Shown here: one piece after another, positions 47,053-56,195 of the stretch | Position numbering within the stretch: position 1 is the first letter of the stretch | Layout: each line of letters opens with the position of its first letter | Source of the DNA: Planctomycetaceae bacterium | GTDB lineage: Bacteria > Planctomycetota > Planctomycetia > Planctomycetales > Planctomycetaceae | Assembly: GCA_002724315.1 (NCBI GenBank) | Contig: PBOJ01000064.1 | Coordinates: 35,749 to 99,748 of the forward strand | Reading direction: 5' to 3' | Length of the DNA stretch: 64,000 bases | Translations under genes and position numbers: made by a program | The notes under the pieces: model-generated | Databases searched by the model: none | Seen by the model: only the letters and a program-made list of their open reading frames with translations | Told to the model about the DNA's origin: nothing

Positions 47053-48717
47053 CTAACGATGGTGTTGAAGTGATGCCGGTTGACTGGCCGCCCAGGTCGC
47101 CAGTTGTTCCCGGTTGATCTTCACATTATGTCGGATATCGACCGGAAAAGAGGGGTGGAAGAGAACCGATTCGATTGACTCGGTGAGTGAATGGTTGGCA
47201 GCCAGGGTGTGCAGTTCTTTGGCGAGAGATTCCGAGGGCCCCCGGGGGTCGTGGCATTCGACCACGATCGCCGGTCGCTGGTGGGGACGTTCTCCGATTC
47301 CGACAAGGGCGCTGCGTCGCACAGCGGAGTGTTGGTTGAAAATCGCCTCACAAGGGACACTGAAGAGGGTTCCCGAGTCGGTCTCGACGCGGTGGGCCTT
47401 GCGGCCGCAAAACCAAAGTCGCCCCTCTGCGTCGAGGTAACCCACGTCACCCATGCGGTGCCAGGTGGTGTCACCGTCAGTGACTTTTGCCAAGGCCGTG
47501 GCCTGGCTCCGTTGGAAATACCGTTTGGTGACCGACGGCCCGCGGACGATGATTTCGCCGATGTCGCCGAGAGGCAGCAGTTGCAGGTCTGAAAAACTCT
47601 TCACCGGTTCGTCATCGATACGGGCTATCCGAACCTCGATTTCCGGGAACAGGGTTCCTACACACGTTCCGGCTCCCGCGGCAGAACGTGAAGCGGTACT
47701 GCTGACGATGTTGCGGCCGCTGATCACCGCGACGGGGAGGGCTTCGGTTGCGCCGTAGGGCGTGTGAATGTCGGCGCCGGATGCGGTCAGCGCATCTCGC
47801 ATTGACTCAACCACGTGCGGAGGGACAGGGGCTCCGGCCGACAGCACACGTGAGAGACTGGGGAGTGTCAGTTGGTGTTCGCGGCAGTGTTGCCCGACCC
47901 GCTCCCAGAGGGCCGGAGAGCCGAAGGCCTGCGTCACTTGTTGCTCCATGATGGGGGCGACAATATGGCGAGGATCGACGTCGGCCGGGCGAGTCGGATC
48001 AATGTCGGGAAAGACGCTGGTCACTCCCATTACCACGTTGAACAGGGCAAACAGAGGAAATCCCGGCAGGTCCCGTTCACCGGCAGCGATTCCAAAATGA
48101 GTTTGCAGCAGGTCGGCCTGGGCACAGAACATACCGTGTTCGTATTCCACTCCCTTGGCCGGCCCGGTGCTGCCACTGGTGAAAATGATCGCCGCCGGGT
48201 CCTGGGAGAGAATGTCCGGCGGTTGGAATCCGGTGAGTTGGGTGTTTGCGAGTTGGCGATAACTGCATGAGGCCGGGGCCCATCCACCGACACGGACATT
48301 TAGTCGTGCCCCGGGAAAACGTCGGCGGTACAGGAAACGAGCCCATTGCACTCGAGAAATGGCGACGAAGCCGTCGGGCCTGGCCTGTTCGAGACACGTG
48401 ACGACCCGGCGAAGCCCCATGCCGGGATCAATCAGCACGACCACGGCACCGGCGCGGAACATCGCGAAGGTCAGAGCCAGAAACTCGGTTCCTGGACGGA
48501 CCATCAACACAAGCCGGTCCCCCGGTGACACGCCCTGTTGAATCAGGCCGGCAGCGAGGCGGTCGACAAGTTCGTCGAGTTCCCGAAATGTGTGCTGTGT
48601 CGTGGAATGACCGTGTTGGTCACAGACGATCAGCGCCAGTTGGTCGGGAAAAAGGCCCGCCGTGCGCGACAGGCGTTCGGCCACGTTGCCACCGGGTGGG
48701 TTGGGCACGGAGGTCAT
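47053..48717 (-). CDS. oleC: OleC-like beta-lactone synthetase (AMP-forming ligase)
   Basis: Member of the ANL superfamily with 554 residues. The ATP loop TSGSTGPAKG is at residues 180-189; GDVGYLDAEGRLWFCGR is the conserved hinge region. The run FALTFAMFRAG-like ALTFAMFRAGAVVVLIDPGMG is the characteristic OleC segment. OleC turns the beta-hydroxy acid made by OleD into a beta-lactone, which OleB decarboxylates to an alkene. The start at 48717 follows from comparison of lengths; a further 27 codons upstream are poorly convincing. oleA and oleB are not adjacent here. Confidence 0.83.
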   Translation of the reverse strand: MTSVPNPPGGNVAERLSRTAGLFPDQLALIVCDQHGHSTTQHTFRELDELVDRLAAGLIQQGVSPGDRLVLMVRPGTEFLALTFAMFRAGAVVVLIDPGMGLRRVVTCLEQARPDGFVAISRVQWARFLYRRRFPGARLNVRVGGWAPASCSYRQLANTQLTGFQPPDILSQDPAAIIFTSGSTGPAKGVEYEHGMFCAQADLLQTHFGIAAGERDLPGFPLFALFNVVMGVTSVFPDIDPTRPADVDPRHIVAPIMEQQVTQAFGSPALWERVGQHCREHQLTLPSLSRVLSAGAPVPPHVVESMRDALTASGADIHTPYGATEALPVAVISGRNIVSSTASRSAAGAGTCVGTLFPEIEVRIARIDDEPVKSFSDLQLLPLGDIGEIIVRGPSVTKRYFQRSQATALAKVTDGDTTWHRMGDVGYLDAEGRLWFCGRKAHRVETDSGTLFSVPCEAIFNQHSAVRRSALVGIGERPHQRPAIVVECHDPRGPSESLAKELHTLAANHSLTESIESVLFHPSFPVDIRHNVKINREQLATWAASQPASLQHHR

Positions 48718-48745
48718 GGCGAAGGACGTGCAGGATCGGGAGGAA

Positions 48746-49570
48746 CTACGCAGAGCGAACGAGGAGTTCGCCCTTGCCCAGTTCAAGGAAATCCCCATTG
48801 TAGCGACGGTAGAGGGCGTCGAGGGCCCCGTCGGGAACGGGCCAGCCCTGCTCGGCGAGGTGCTTCAGATAGAACCTCAGAAACGTGGGCCGGCAATTGC
48901 CGGCGCCGCGGAAGGTGGGGAGGACCTCGGGCGAGGATTGGGCGTCCAGAAAGGCGATCGTTCCACGTTTCATTCCCGCCCCGTGGCGAATCCCAGGTTC
49001 TCCGCCCACCACGATTGTGCCCGCGATCAGGTTGACCCCGGAAAGGTCTCCCACTCGGCCGCCGACAGCGATCAGGCCCCGACGCATCGAATGTCCCACT
49101 TCATTGCCGGCGTCTCCGTCGACCAGGATCTCGCCTCCGGTCATTCCGCGGTGGCCGCCCCGGTAGACGGCTCCCAGTTGATGGCCAACGCGTCCACGGA
49201 CGTGGATCCGACCGCCTTTCATTTCAGCGCCGACCCAGTCGGTTGCGTCGCCGTCAACGACTATGTTGCCGCCGGTCATTTCCGCACCCAGGTGCATTCC
49301 CGCTGTTCCCTCGACACGAACCTGCCCGTCAGCCAAACGTTCAGCGATCCGTTTGATCCTGCGACAGTCACCTTCGAAGACAAGCGTGTTGTCGTCAGAG
49401 GCGGATCCGTCGGCGTCGAAAAACTCTCCGAGTGTTTCCCGAGCGTTTCCGTGCAGCACTTCCGTGGCCAGGACCTGGTCAGCGGTTTGTTCACGGACCG
49501 TCTGAAGTCGGACGGTGCCGACTTCGATCGGCACGGCGGAGTCGTTCCGGAGTCTGAGACGAAGCGGCAT
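48746..49570 (-). CDS. fhcC: FhcC-like formyltransferase/hydrolase complex subunit C
   Basis: A 274-residue protein with the repetitive beta-helix of formylmethanofuran dehydrogenase subunit C, here the bacterial Fhc counterpart. From about residue 75, glycine-rich units of the type GGNIVVDGDA.GWVGAEMKGGRIHVRGRVG recur about seven times. In methylotrophs and planctomycetes Fhc moves formyl groups between tetrahydromethanopterin and methanofuran-like cofactors. FhcA, B and D are not in this window, so it is an isolated subunit here. The ATG at 49570 is chosen because the repeat-containing domain starts there. It precedes oleC by 28 bases. Confidence 0.82.
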   Translation of the reverse strand: MPLRLRLRNDSAVPIEVGTVRLQTVREQTADQVLATEVLHGNARETLGEFFDADGSASDDNTLVFEGDCRRIKRIAERLADGQVRVEGTAGMHLGAEMTGGNIVVDGDATDWVGAEMKGGRIHVRGRVGHQLGAVYRGGHRGMTGGEILVDGDAGNEVGHSMRRGLIAVGGRVGDLSGVNLIAGTIVVGGEPGIRHGAGMKRGTIAFLDAQSSPEVLPTFRGAGNCRPTFLRFYLKHLAEQGWPVPDGALDALYRRYNGDFLELGKGELLVRSA

Positions 49571-49745
49571 GGCAAGATTGCGTTGAGTAAGCCAATGCGG
49601 CGGGGCGGTTGAGCGCGGTCGCGTGGTGGGCCTAGAATGCGTCGATTCGTTCGGTTTCCCACGCCGGTCACCCGTTGTAGCCGGGGTCGGGGATCCGATC
49701 AACCAAGGCCACATCGGCCGATGTCGCAACGGGAGTGACGAGACC

Positions 49746-50525
49746 ATGCAGGGATTGAGTGGGCGAGTGGCGTTGGTGACAGGGGCAGGGCGAGGAATCG
49801 GCCGTGCGATCTGCCAGGCATATGGGACAGCAGGAGCAAAGGTTGCGGCAGTCGCACGTTCGACCGACGAACTCGAATCGATTGTCGGAGATATCCGGGA
49901 AGCGGGTGGGACGGCCGAGGCGTTCACGGCGGATCTGTCTGATCCCGCCGTGCCTGAGACGTTGTTGGCCTCTGTGAACGAGTCACTTGGTCCCGTTGAG
50001 GTGTTGGTCAACAATGCGGGGGTCGGAAGCAGCTCGGACCCAAAGCCGTTGGTCGAGTTTGACGACGAGTTTTGGAGGCTGACGTTGGAGGTGAATCTGA
50101 ATGCTCCCTACCGACTGACAAAACTCGCGCTGCCTGCGATGATCGCGGCCGGATGGGGCCGGGTGATCACGGTGGCTTCGATCAACAGCCGGGTGGGCAG
50201 TTTGCACGGTGCGGCTTATGCGGCCAGCAAGCACGGCGTGCTGGGACTGATGAGGACCGCCGCCCAGGAGACCGCGTCCCTGGGGGTCACCGTCAACTGC
50301 ATCTGTCCCGGACCCGTGCGGACATTGATGAATGACAAGCGGATCGAATACGACGCCGAGCGATTGGGGCGGGGCCTGGACGACCACGAGTCGGGACTGA
50401 CTCCCATCGGTGGCCGGCTGGAACCGGAAGACATCGCGCCGATGGCCGTCTATCTGGCCAGTGACGCCGGACGAATGGTCACCGGGCAGGCCTACAATAT
50501 CTGCGGCGGAATCAACATGGCGTAG
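49746..50525 (+). CDS. Classical SDR-family oxidoreductase
   Basis: 259 residues. The cofactor motif TGAGRGIG is at residues 12-19, and the catalytic Ser-Tyr-Lys appears as SINSRVGSLHGAAYAASK. NNAG (residues ~92-95) and the C-terminal GQAYNICGG are typical. Close relatives are 3-oxoacyl-ACP reductases and sugar dehydrogenases; the cofactor preference suggests NADP since an Arg follows the first Gly motif, but this is tentative. It starts at ATG with GGGAG upstream and lies opposite fhcC. Ends next to a reverse gene with a hairpin between. Confidence 0.88.
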   Translation: MQGLSGRVALVTGAGRGIGRAICQAYGTAGAKVAAVARSTDELESIVGDIREAGGTAEAFTADLSDPAVPETLLASVNESLGPVEVLVNNAGVGSSSDPKPLVEFDDEFWRLTLEVNLNAPYRLTKLALPAMIAAGWGRVITVASINSRVGSLHGAAYAASKHGVLGLMRTAAQETASLGVTVNCICPGPVRTLMNDKRIEYDAERLGRGLDDHESGLTPIGGRLEPEDIAPMAVYLASDAGRMVTGQAYNICGGINMA

Positions 50526-50545
50526 CTCCGCGCTTAGAGAGCTAC
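50522..50545. terminator. Possible bidirectional terminator between convergent genes
   Basis: GTAGCTC (50522-50528) pairs with GAGCTAC (50539-50545) around a ten-base loop. It covers the SDR stop codon and touches the 3' end of the reverse gene. On the + strand it is followed by a T-rich ATTTTCTTTC within five bases. Strength is moderate. Confidence 0.4.
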
Positions 50546-52203
50546 TCGAAATTTTCTTTCGAAAATTCGGCCATCTTCTTGCCGAAAAATCGCAGGATGC
50601 CCGTGCCGAGCGTGGTCCGCCCCATGACACGTTTGCCGTCTCGCCGCAGTTGCAACTGCAACGTGTCCTTGCCCTGGGCAAAGGCCTTCAACGCCAATTT
50701 GCGGTCAGCCGCCCCCTCGTCAGCTCCGAGCTGGTTGTCGAGGACTTTGAGCCACGGGCCGACCTTGACGGACAGGTCAACAAAAACGGGGTCCGGCTGG
50801 GCGTCAGTGGGAGTGGAGTGGCTGGCGATGGCGGATTTGAGAGCAGCGAGGGCCCCGGGGCCAGCAGCACACCATGCCGCGTCGGCACTGGTGCCGACCA
50901 GGACGATCTGGGTGTCGCCAAATAGGACGGCGAAGTCCGCCTGCAGATCTTCGGGCACGGCGACCTCGTGGATCGTGACGCCGGCAGTTTCTGTGCTGTC
51001 GAGTGCGACGCTGGTGGCGACGGTCGAGTTAGGGACGGCTGCAAGAGCCGCCCGTAGACGGTCACCTTCGACAGTTCGGATTCCGGCGACCATCACGTTG
51101 GCTCCGCCCGTGGCCGGCTGAACTTCAATGAATCCATCCAGCATTCCCTTGGTGATCGCCGATTGGATGACGGCGACGACCGTGTCGAGCACCACAGTGC
51201 TGGCCGTCTTCTGTGCGGAGGTGGCCTCTGTCTGTCCCTGGATGTCACCGTGGATCGCATTGCGAGCGGCCGCGAGGACACGCTGGAGTCCGGTTCGGCG
51301 GAAAGTGTCGAGGGGATGATGGATGCGACCCGAGAGAATGGCTGTCTTGGCGCGGGGAATACCGGCAAAGTGGCTCGGTGTGGTTGCGAGGCTCTGGATC
51401 GACTTTTCGAGGCCGCTGCCGGCGATTGCGGTCAGGTCGACATCGAGAGTGGCCTGGGTGGTCTCGGGCTCGATCCGGAATCCCGCCGTAAGAGATTGGG
51501 ATTCGACCAGGAACCTTTCGGCTTCTCCGAGTTCAAATGACAGTAGGGTCTTTTTCAGGACGAGGTCGGCTTCCGTTTCGCCTTTTTTTGCTTTCAGAGC
51601 GGCCAACAGATTCTCGCGGATTGGTCCGAAAGATTTTCGTCGTGCCGCCTGCTGTTTTGCGGAATTGTTGATCGTTGCGGCCAACGAATAGTTCTTGGCG
51701 AGCAGGTCGGCCATCGTGCGGCGAGGGTCGGCGACAACCGCGACCTCGGCACGGTGTTCACTGATTGACACATAGCCCTTCGAGTGACGCATGTAGCCGA
51801 GGGTCTCTTTTTGTTCACTGAGCTTGTAGAGGCCGGTCCCGACCCTGCGAGAAGTGATTTCGAATCCCCCAAGATTTTCGTCGATGAACTCCTTGAGGCT
51901 TGTCAAAGGCAGCGCGAACTGAAATCGTTCTTCGTCACCGCCGAGAATGACTTTGACGCCGAGAGGTCGTTTGCGATCGATGCCAAACAGAAAGGTCTCG
52001 ATGATGCCCTCGATGTTCTCCCACTGCTTTTGTTCGGTCTTTGTCGTGAGGTCCAGAATGGACTTGAGGTCGATGAGGACCTGGTTGGCACTGTGCAGGA
52101 CGGCGCCGACGTTTGCGGAACTCTCCTGGGCCTGGGCTTGGCCTGGCACGGCGAGTGAGAGAAGCAACAGAAGTGACGGGAGGATGCGGGTGGGGCGGGG
52201 CAC
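50542..52203 (-). CDS. Secreted hypothetical protein, 553 aa
   Basis: Has a clear signal peptide (ILPSLLLLLSLAVPGQAQA) with AAGGAG seven bases before its GTG. The mature part is mixed alpha/beta: GIDRKRPLGVKVILGGDEERFQFALPL near residue 80 and a later SVKVGPWLKVLDNQLG; short, charged loops separate hydrophobic strands. No zinc, kinase, esterase or lectin motif is visible. Proteins of this look are common in planctomycete periplasms, but I cannot name a family. It lies between the SDR enzyme and the large zinc-ribbon protein, on the reverse strand. Confidence 0.7.
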   Translation of the reverse strand: MPRPTRILPSLLLLLSLAVPGQAQAQESSANVGAVLHSANQVLIDLKSILDLTTKTEQKQWENIEGIIETFLFGIDRKRPLGVKVILGGDEERFQFALPLTSLKEFIDENLGGFEITSRRVGTGLYKLSEQKETLGYMRHSKGYVSISEHRAEVAVVADPRRTMADLLAKNYSLAATINNSAKQQAARRKSFGPIRENLLAALKAKKGETEADLVLKKTLLSFELGEAERFLVESQSLTAGFRIEPETTQATLDVDLTAIAGSGLEKSIQSLATTPSHFAGIPRAKTAILSGRIHHPLDTFRRTGLQRVLAAARNAIHGDIQGQTEATSAQKTASTVVLDTVVAVIQSAITKGMLDGFIEVQPATGGANVMVAGIRTVEGDRLRAALAAVPNSTVATSVALDSTETAGVTIHEVAVPEDLQADFAVLFGDTQIVLVGTSADAAWCAAGPGALAALKSAIASHSTPTDAQPDPVFVDLSVKVGPWLKVLDNQLGADEGAADRKLALKAFAQGKDTLQLQLRRDGKRVMGRTTLGTGILRFFGKKMAEFSKENFE

Positions 52204-52471
52204 GTCGCACTCCTTGTGGCGGTGAGCAGGAATCTGTGATGATCTGTCGGCCGCCGCGTGCGCGAGACGGCGGGTGGGATCGCTGCTGATTCTAAGGCGA
52301 CTCAGCCGTCGTGCAAGCTAAGTGCAGAAACACCGGAAGTCGGCTAACAAGGCAATCACCTCTGGGGACTTCGGAATCTCGCCGGTGTCGTCTTGAAGGC
52401 TGGAATGGACCCATCACCCGACCGGTCAAAGCCGGAAGGGTGCACCAGGCCGGGCAGGTTGCCCAGACTGC

Positions 52472-54943
52472 CTAGGCTCCCGGTGTGGATGGACGAGGAC
52501 GGGAGCCAAGGCCTTCGAGCAGTCCGGTGATCATTGCTACTCGTTCGGTCGGCTTGCGATCACCGGCGGTGGCGTACTTCCACACAAGGGCGTGGCGGCC
52601 GTTTGCAGCCAGTTGGGCAGCGAGCAGCAGGTAAGCCTCTTCCTGCCAGATCACCATGCGTGGGTTGCGAAATGAGGCGACCAGAGTCAAGGCTCGCTGA
52701 GGGGTTTCCGAACCGGCGGCGATTCCGACGAGTTCGAAGAGAATGCGACGGCGAGCAAATCGGGAGTCCCGATCCCGGCGGGCATTGCTGTCACCTCTGA
52801 CCGCTTGGATGACGGCCTGGAGGTCGCCGTTGGCCAGGGCGGTTCTTGTCCGAAGCCGGAGTTGTTCATTCGTGTCGATCGGCAACCCGGCAGGGAGGAC
52901 CTGGTTCATCAGGACAGTGGCTTCCTTGTTTCCGGTGGCCTGGAAAGTGAGAAAAAGGAACGAGGGGAGCGTCGAAGAGGTGAACGGATCTCTCATGGAG
53001 AGGTCATCGGTCAAACCATGTTCCCGGATGTCCTTCCAGGATTCGGTGCCGAGGCCGTGAGCGATGCCCCAACGGTGAATCCGGTCCAGGTACCGGGCAC
53101 GTTGGTCGGCAAGTGTCAGCCATTGTTGACACTTCTTGATGTACTCTTGTCCCGCTTGAAGGGCGGCGTCGTCGCTGGTGAGTTCCAGCGAACTCTTCAT
53201 TTGTTGAATCAGCCCGGCATTGCCTTGGGACCGGATCGACTTGAGTCTTCCGGCGATGTCATCCCGTCCCGGGCCTAGCGATCTTGCCGATGCGAGCGCG
53301 TCGTGGAACAGTTTCCGAGCCTCTTCGGGTTGTCCGTTGAGTTTCAAGGCACCGACGAGGTCGGCCTGCGCCTGCGCTTTGAGTAGCCAGTGTGAGACGT
53401 CTTCGATTGCGGTGCGATACAGTTGCTTGATTTCCCCGAGCGAGACGACCCGCGAGGTCACACAGGACTCGAGGGCTTTTGTGGCGAGCGTGATGGACTC
53501 GGAGGCAACCGGGCTCTTGGCGGCCGCATTGACAAACGCCACTCGAGCTCGAACCACAGCTCGGATCGGTGGCTTTTCGTCGGCAAGAGCAGTACGGAGT
53601 TTCTCGGCGGCCGAATCCTGGGCTGCCTTGTTTATCCCCACCGCCCAGGCGGCAATCAGTTTGGCTCGTTCGGACAAGCTGGTTTTTCGACGAGCCCATG
53701 CCAGGGCTGTATCGGAATGGCCGGCTGCGACAAGCCCGGCGATGATCAATGGTTCGGGGTTCGACTTGTCATCGAGTGTCACCGGCCGCGTGTTGTCGTT
53801 AGAGAGGGTGAAGGTGCCCGCCTGGCGGCACTGCAATTGGTCCAGCCGCAGATGCTGTGCGAGACCGGGGCTCCAGAGCCTCTTGATGGTTTTTTCGGCG
53901 AGTGCAGTTTGTCCCGAAGCGATCAGGGCACGTCCGAGAGCCTGGATCGCGTCGACAGCGAACGGATCTGTGGGCGTCAATTTGGCCGATCGTTGAAGGG
54001 CTTCGCTCAGTTGAGGTCCTGGGGAGGCCGGTGTCGGTCCCTGTTTGTGTTGCCAAAGGTCGACCAGGGTCGTGATGTGCAGGTGTGGAAGATCCGGGCC
54101 GACTTGTGTCAGTTGCTTCAATTCCGCTCGGGCCTGGGCGACTTGTCCAACGCTCGCAAAAAATTCGGCAGTCAACTGGCGACAAAACGGCTTGCTGCGA
54201 TTCTCTTCACGTTCCTGGGCAGCAGCGATCATCATCTCGGGTGCCAGCTTGCGGATCGACGCAATCGAGATCTCCGAGTTGTCGTTGACGGGGGGAATGT
54301 CGGATGGCGCCTTTTCCGACGTTTTGTCAACTGGTGCAGCCGCCACAACGGCGGGTGTGTCTGCCGTTCCGAATCCGGCTTGGCCGCTTCCGGCGGTGAG
54401 TTCCGATGACGCCGTTTCGGAGGAAGTGTTGTTGAAATACCAAAAACCTCCACCTGAGGCACCGGCGGCCAGAAGTAACATCAGTACGACCAGAGTCGCT
54501 TTGCCCCCGGTCTGTGTGTCGTTGTCGGATGCTGCGAGCGACTCGGCAGGCTTTGATGTGGATTTGCCGGCCGGCGCTGTGAAGATCGGCACCAGGCACT
54601 GGGGGTTGGCGCACTTGACCTCACGGCCTGCAGCCTGTCGCGGAACGAAACCGGGTGTTTCGCACATCGGACAACTGACCCGCCACGGTCTTTTCTGAGT
54701 GGGTTTGGGTGCGGCTGGGATGGCGCGGTGAGTGACCGAAGGGTCGACCGCGAATGGGTCATTCTCTTTTGGGCCATCAGCGGTATTGTCGGTCGCAACA
54801 CTGTCCGGTGAAGTTGCGTTCGCGGGAGACGCGGTGGCGGATGGCGAACTGCCGCCACTCATTGAGGCACCACAGAAGGGGCAGTCGGTGGCGTCGTCAT
54901 CGAGCACCGACTGGCCACAGGAGGGACAACTGGGCAGATCCAT
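52472..54943 (-). CDS. Zinc-ribbon, single-pass membrane protein with helical repeats, 823 aa
   Basis: Begins MDLPSCPSCG: two short zinc ribbons near the N-terminus (CPSC/CPFC within residues 6-25; a second CPMC...CANPQC near 90-115), low-complexity Ser/Ala/Pro between them, one membrane helix (ATLVVLMLLLAAGASGGGFWYF) near residue 155, then about 600 residues of helical TPR-like repeats. This layout suggests an inner-membrane protein with a cytoplasmic metal-binding head and a periplasmic scaffold, or the reverse. I know no specific function. It starts at an ATG 54943; an extension of 26 codons to 55021 is unlikely. Confidence 0.7.
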   Translation of the reverse strand: MDLPSCPSCGQSVLDDDATDCPFCGASMSGGSSPSATASPANATSPDSVATDNTADGPKENDPFAVDPSVTHRAIPAAPKPTQKRPWRVSCPMCETPGFVPRQAAGREVKCANPQCLVPIFTAPAGKSTSKPAESLAASDNDTQTGGKATLVVLMLLLAAGASGGGFWYFNNTSSETASSELTAGSGQAGFGTADTPAVVAAAPVDKTSEKAPSDIPPVNDNSEISIASIRKLAPEMMIAAAQEREENRSKPFCRQLTAEFFASVGQVAQARAELKQLTQVGPDLPHLHITTLVDLWQHKQGPTPASPGPQLSEALQRSAKLTPTDPFAVDAIQALGRALIASGQTALAEKTIKRLWSPGLAQHLRLDQLQCRQAGTFTLSNDNTRPVTLDDKSNPEPLIIAGLVAAGHSDTALAWARRKTSLSERAKLIAAWAVGINKAAQDSAAEKLRTALADEKPPIRAVVRARVAFVNAAAKSPVASESITLATKALESCVTSRVVSLGEIKQLYRTAIEDVSHWLLKAQAQADLVGALKLNGQPEEARKLFHDALASARSLGPGRDDIAGRLKSIRSQGNAGLIQQMKSSLELTSDDAALQAGQEYIKKCQQWLTLADQRARYLDRIHRWGIAHGLGTESWKDIREHGLTDDLSMRDPFTSSTLPSFLFLTFQATGNKEATVLMNQVLPAGLPIDTNEQLRLRTRTALANGDLQAVIQAVRGDSNARRDRDSRFARRRILFELVGIAAGSETPQRALTLVASFRNPRMVIWQEEAYLLLAAQLAANGRHALVWKYATAGDRKPTERVAMITGLLEGLGSRPRPSTPGA

Positions 54944-55110
54944 GAAACTCGTCTTTCTGGTAGGAACCGGTCCGAGATGCTCTCGCCGTTCGGGCCTGCA
55001 CTCAGAATAACATGGAGGCATCCGGAGTGGCCAGTGGGGTGCTGTGCGTCGGCAGGACGCTATAATCCGCTCCGGTGAGATGGACGTGGTGCCGTGATTG
55101 GAGTTCGGTA

Positions 55111-56055
55111 ATGGCGAGACAGGAACAGGAAACGTCGGTCGAGGCGGCGGTGGCGAGTCGATATTCTGCAGCGGCGCGTGCGGTCGAGCCAGAATTGTGC
55201 TGTGCCGTAACCTACGACCCCGCCTTGATGGCGGTGATTCCCGACGAGGTGATTGAGCGGGACTACGGTTGTGGGGATCCCAGTCGTCAGGTCCGAAGTG
55301 GCGATGTTGTTCTGGACCTGGGGTCCGGAAGCGGCAAGGCCTGCTTCATTGCTTCACAGGTTGTCGGCAGCACGGGCCGGGTTATTGGTGTCGACGCCAA
55401 CGATGAGATGTTGGCGCTGGCTCGAGGAGCGCAAAAAGACGTCGCCGCGGCGATTGGTTATGACAATGTGTGCTTCCTGAAGGCACGGATTCAAGACCTG
55501 TCCCTGGATCTCGAACGGCTTGACCAGTGGTTTGACGGTCAGCAGATTTCGGATCTGGCCGGGTGGCAGCGGATGGAAGAGATGATTCGTGGGTGGCGGG
55601 TTGAGCAGCCACTGGTGGCTGACAAGTCGGTCGACATTGTTGTCTCCAATTGCGTGTTGAATCTTGTCCACCCCGGTGATCGCCGGAAACTGTTCGGGGA
55701 AGTGGCTCGAGTTCTGAAGCCGGGAGGGCGGGCCGTGATCAGCGACATCGTTTCTGACAGCGATGTCCCCGACCACATGCAACAGGATTTGGCCCTGTGG
55801 AGTGGATGTGTCAGCGGCGCCTACCGGGAAGATCGGTTTCTGGAGGCGTTTGCGGCGGCGGGATTGGTGGAGATCGAAGTGGTGCAGCGACAGGCGGAGC
55901 CGTGGACTGTTGTTGAGGGAATCGAGTTCCGCAGTGTGACGGTCCGGGCCTTTTCACCTGTGGCGGATGGGCCACTATTCGATTCCATCGAATTTCCCAC
56001 CCTCAGCCCACCGGACGAATCCTCATGCTGTGAACCTGGTGGTGACTGTTGCTGA
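55111..56055 (+). CDS. ArsM-like SAM methyltransferase with Cys-rich tail
   Basis: A 314-residue Rossmann methyltransferase. ERDYGCGDP, VLDLGSGSGKA (SAM motif I), VIGVDANDEML and SNCVLNLVHP match the arsenite methyltransferase pattern; ArsM normally uses conserved cysteines to hold As(III), and cysteines occur in YGCG, SNCV and SGCV here. The C-terminus ends SSCCEPGGDCC, an extra possible thiol site. There are no arsR/arsB genes nearby, so detoxification is plausible but unproven; other methyl acceptors are possible. The ATG at 55111 is preceded by GGAG. Confidence 0.75.
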   Translation: MARQEQETSVEAAVASRYSAAARAVEPELCCAVTYDPALMAVIPDEVIERDYGCGDPSRQVRSGDVVLDLGSGSGKACFIASQVVGSTGRVIGVDANDEMLALARGAQKDVAAAIGYDNVCFLKARIQDLSLDLERLDQWFDGQQISDLAGWQRMEEMIRGWRVEQPLVADKSVDIVVSNCVLNLVHPGDRRKLFGEVARVLKPGGRAVISDIVSDSDVPDHMQQDLALWSGCVSGAYREDRFLEAFAAAGLVEIEVVQRQAEPWTVVEGIEFRSVTVRAFSPVADGPLFDSIEFPTLSPPDESSCCEPGGDCC

Positions 56056-56195
56056 TTCCTCGTGTGAATCACGGATCGAGGGTGTTTCCCAAAACCGTTG
56101 GCGGTTGATACGATTTGTCCGCCGGGTTGTTGGCGGGGCCCGGGCCCAATCGGTGGCGGGACCGTCAGCGGACGCAGCAAAAGCGAAACAATCAA

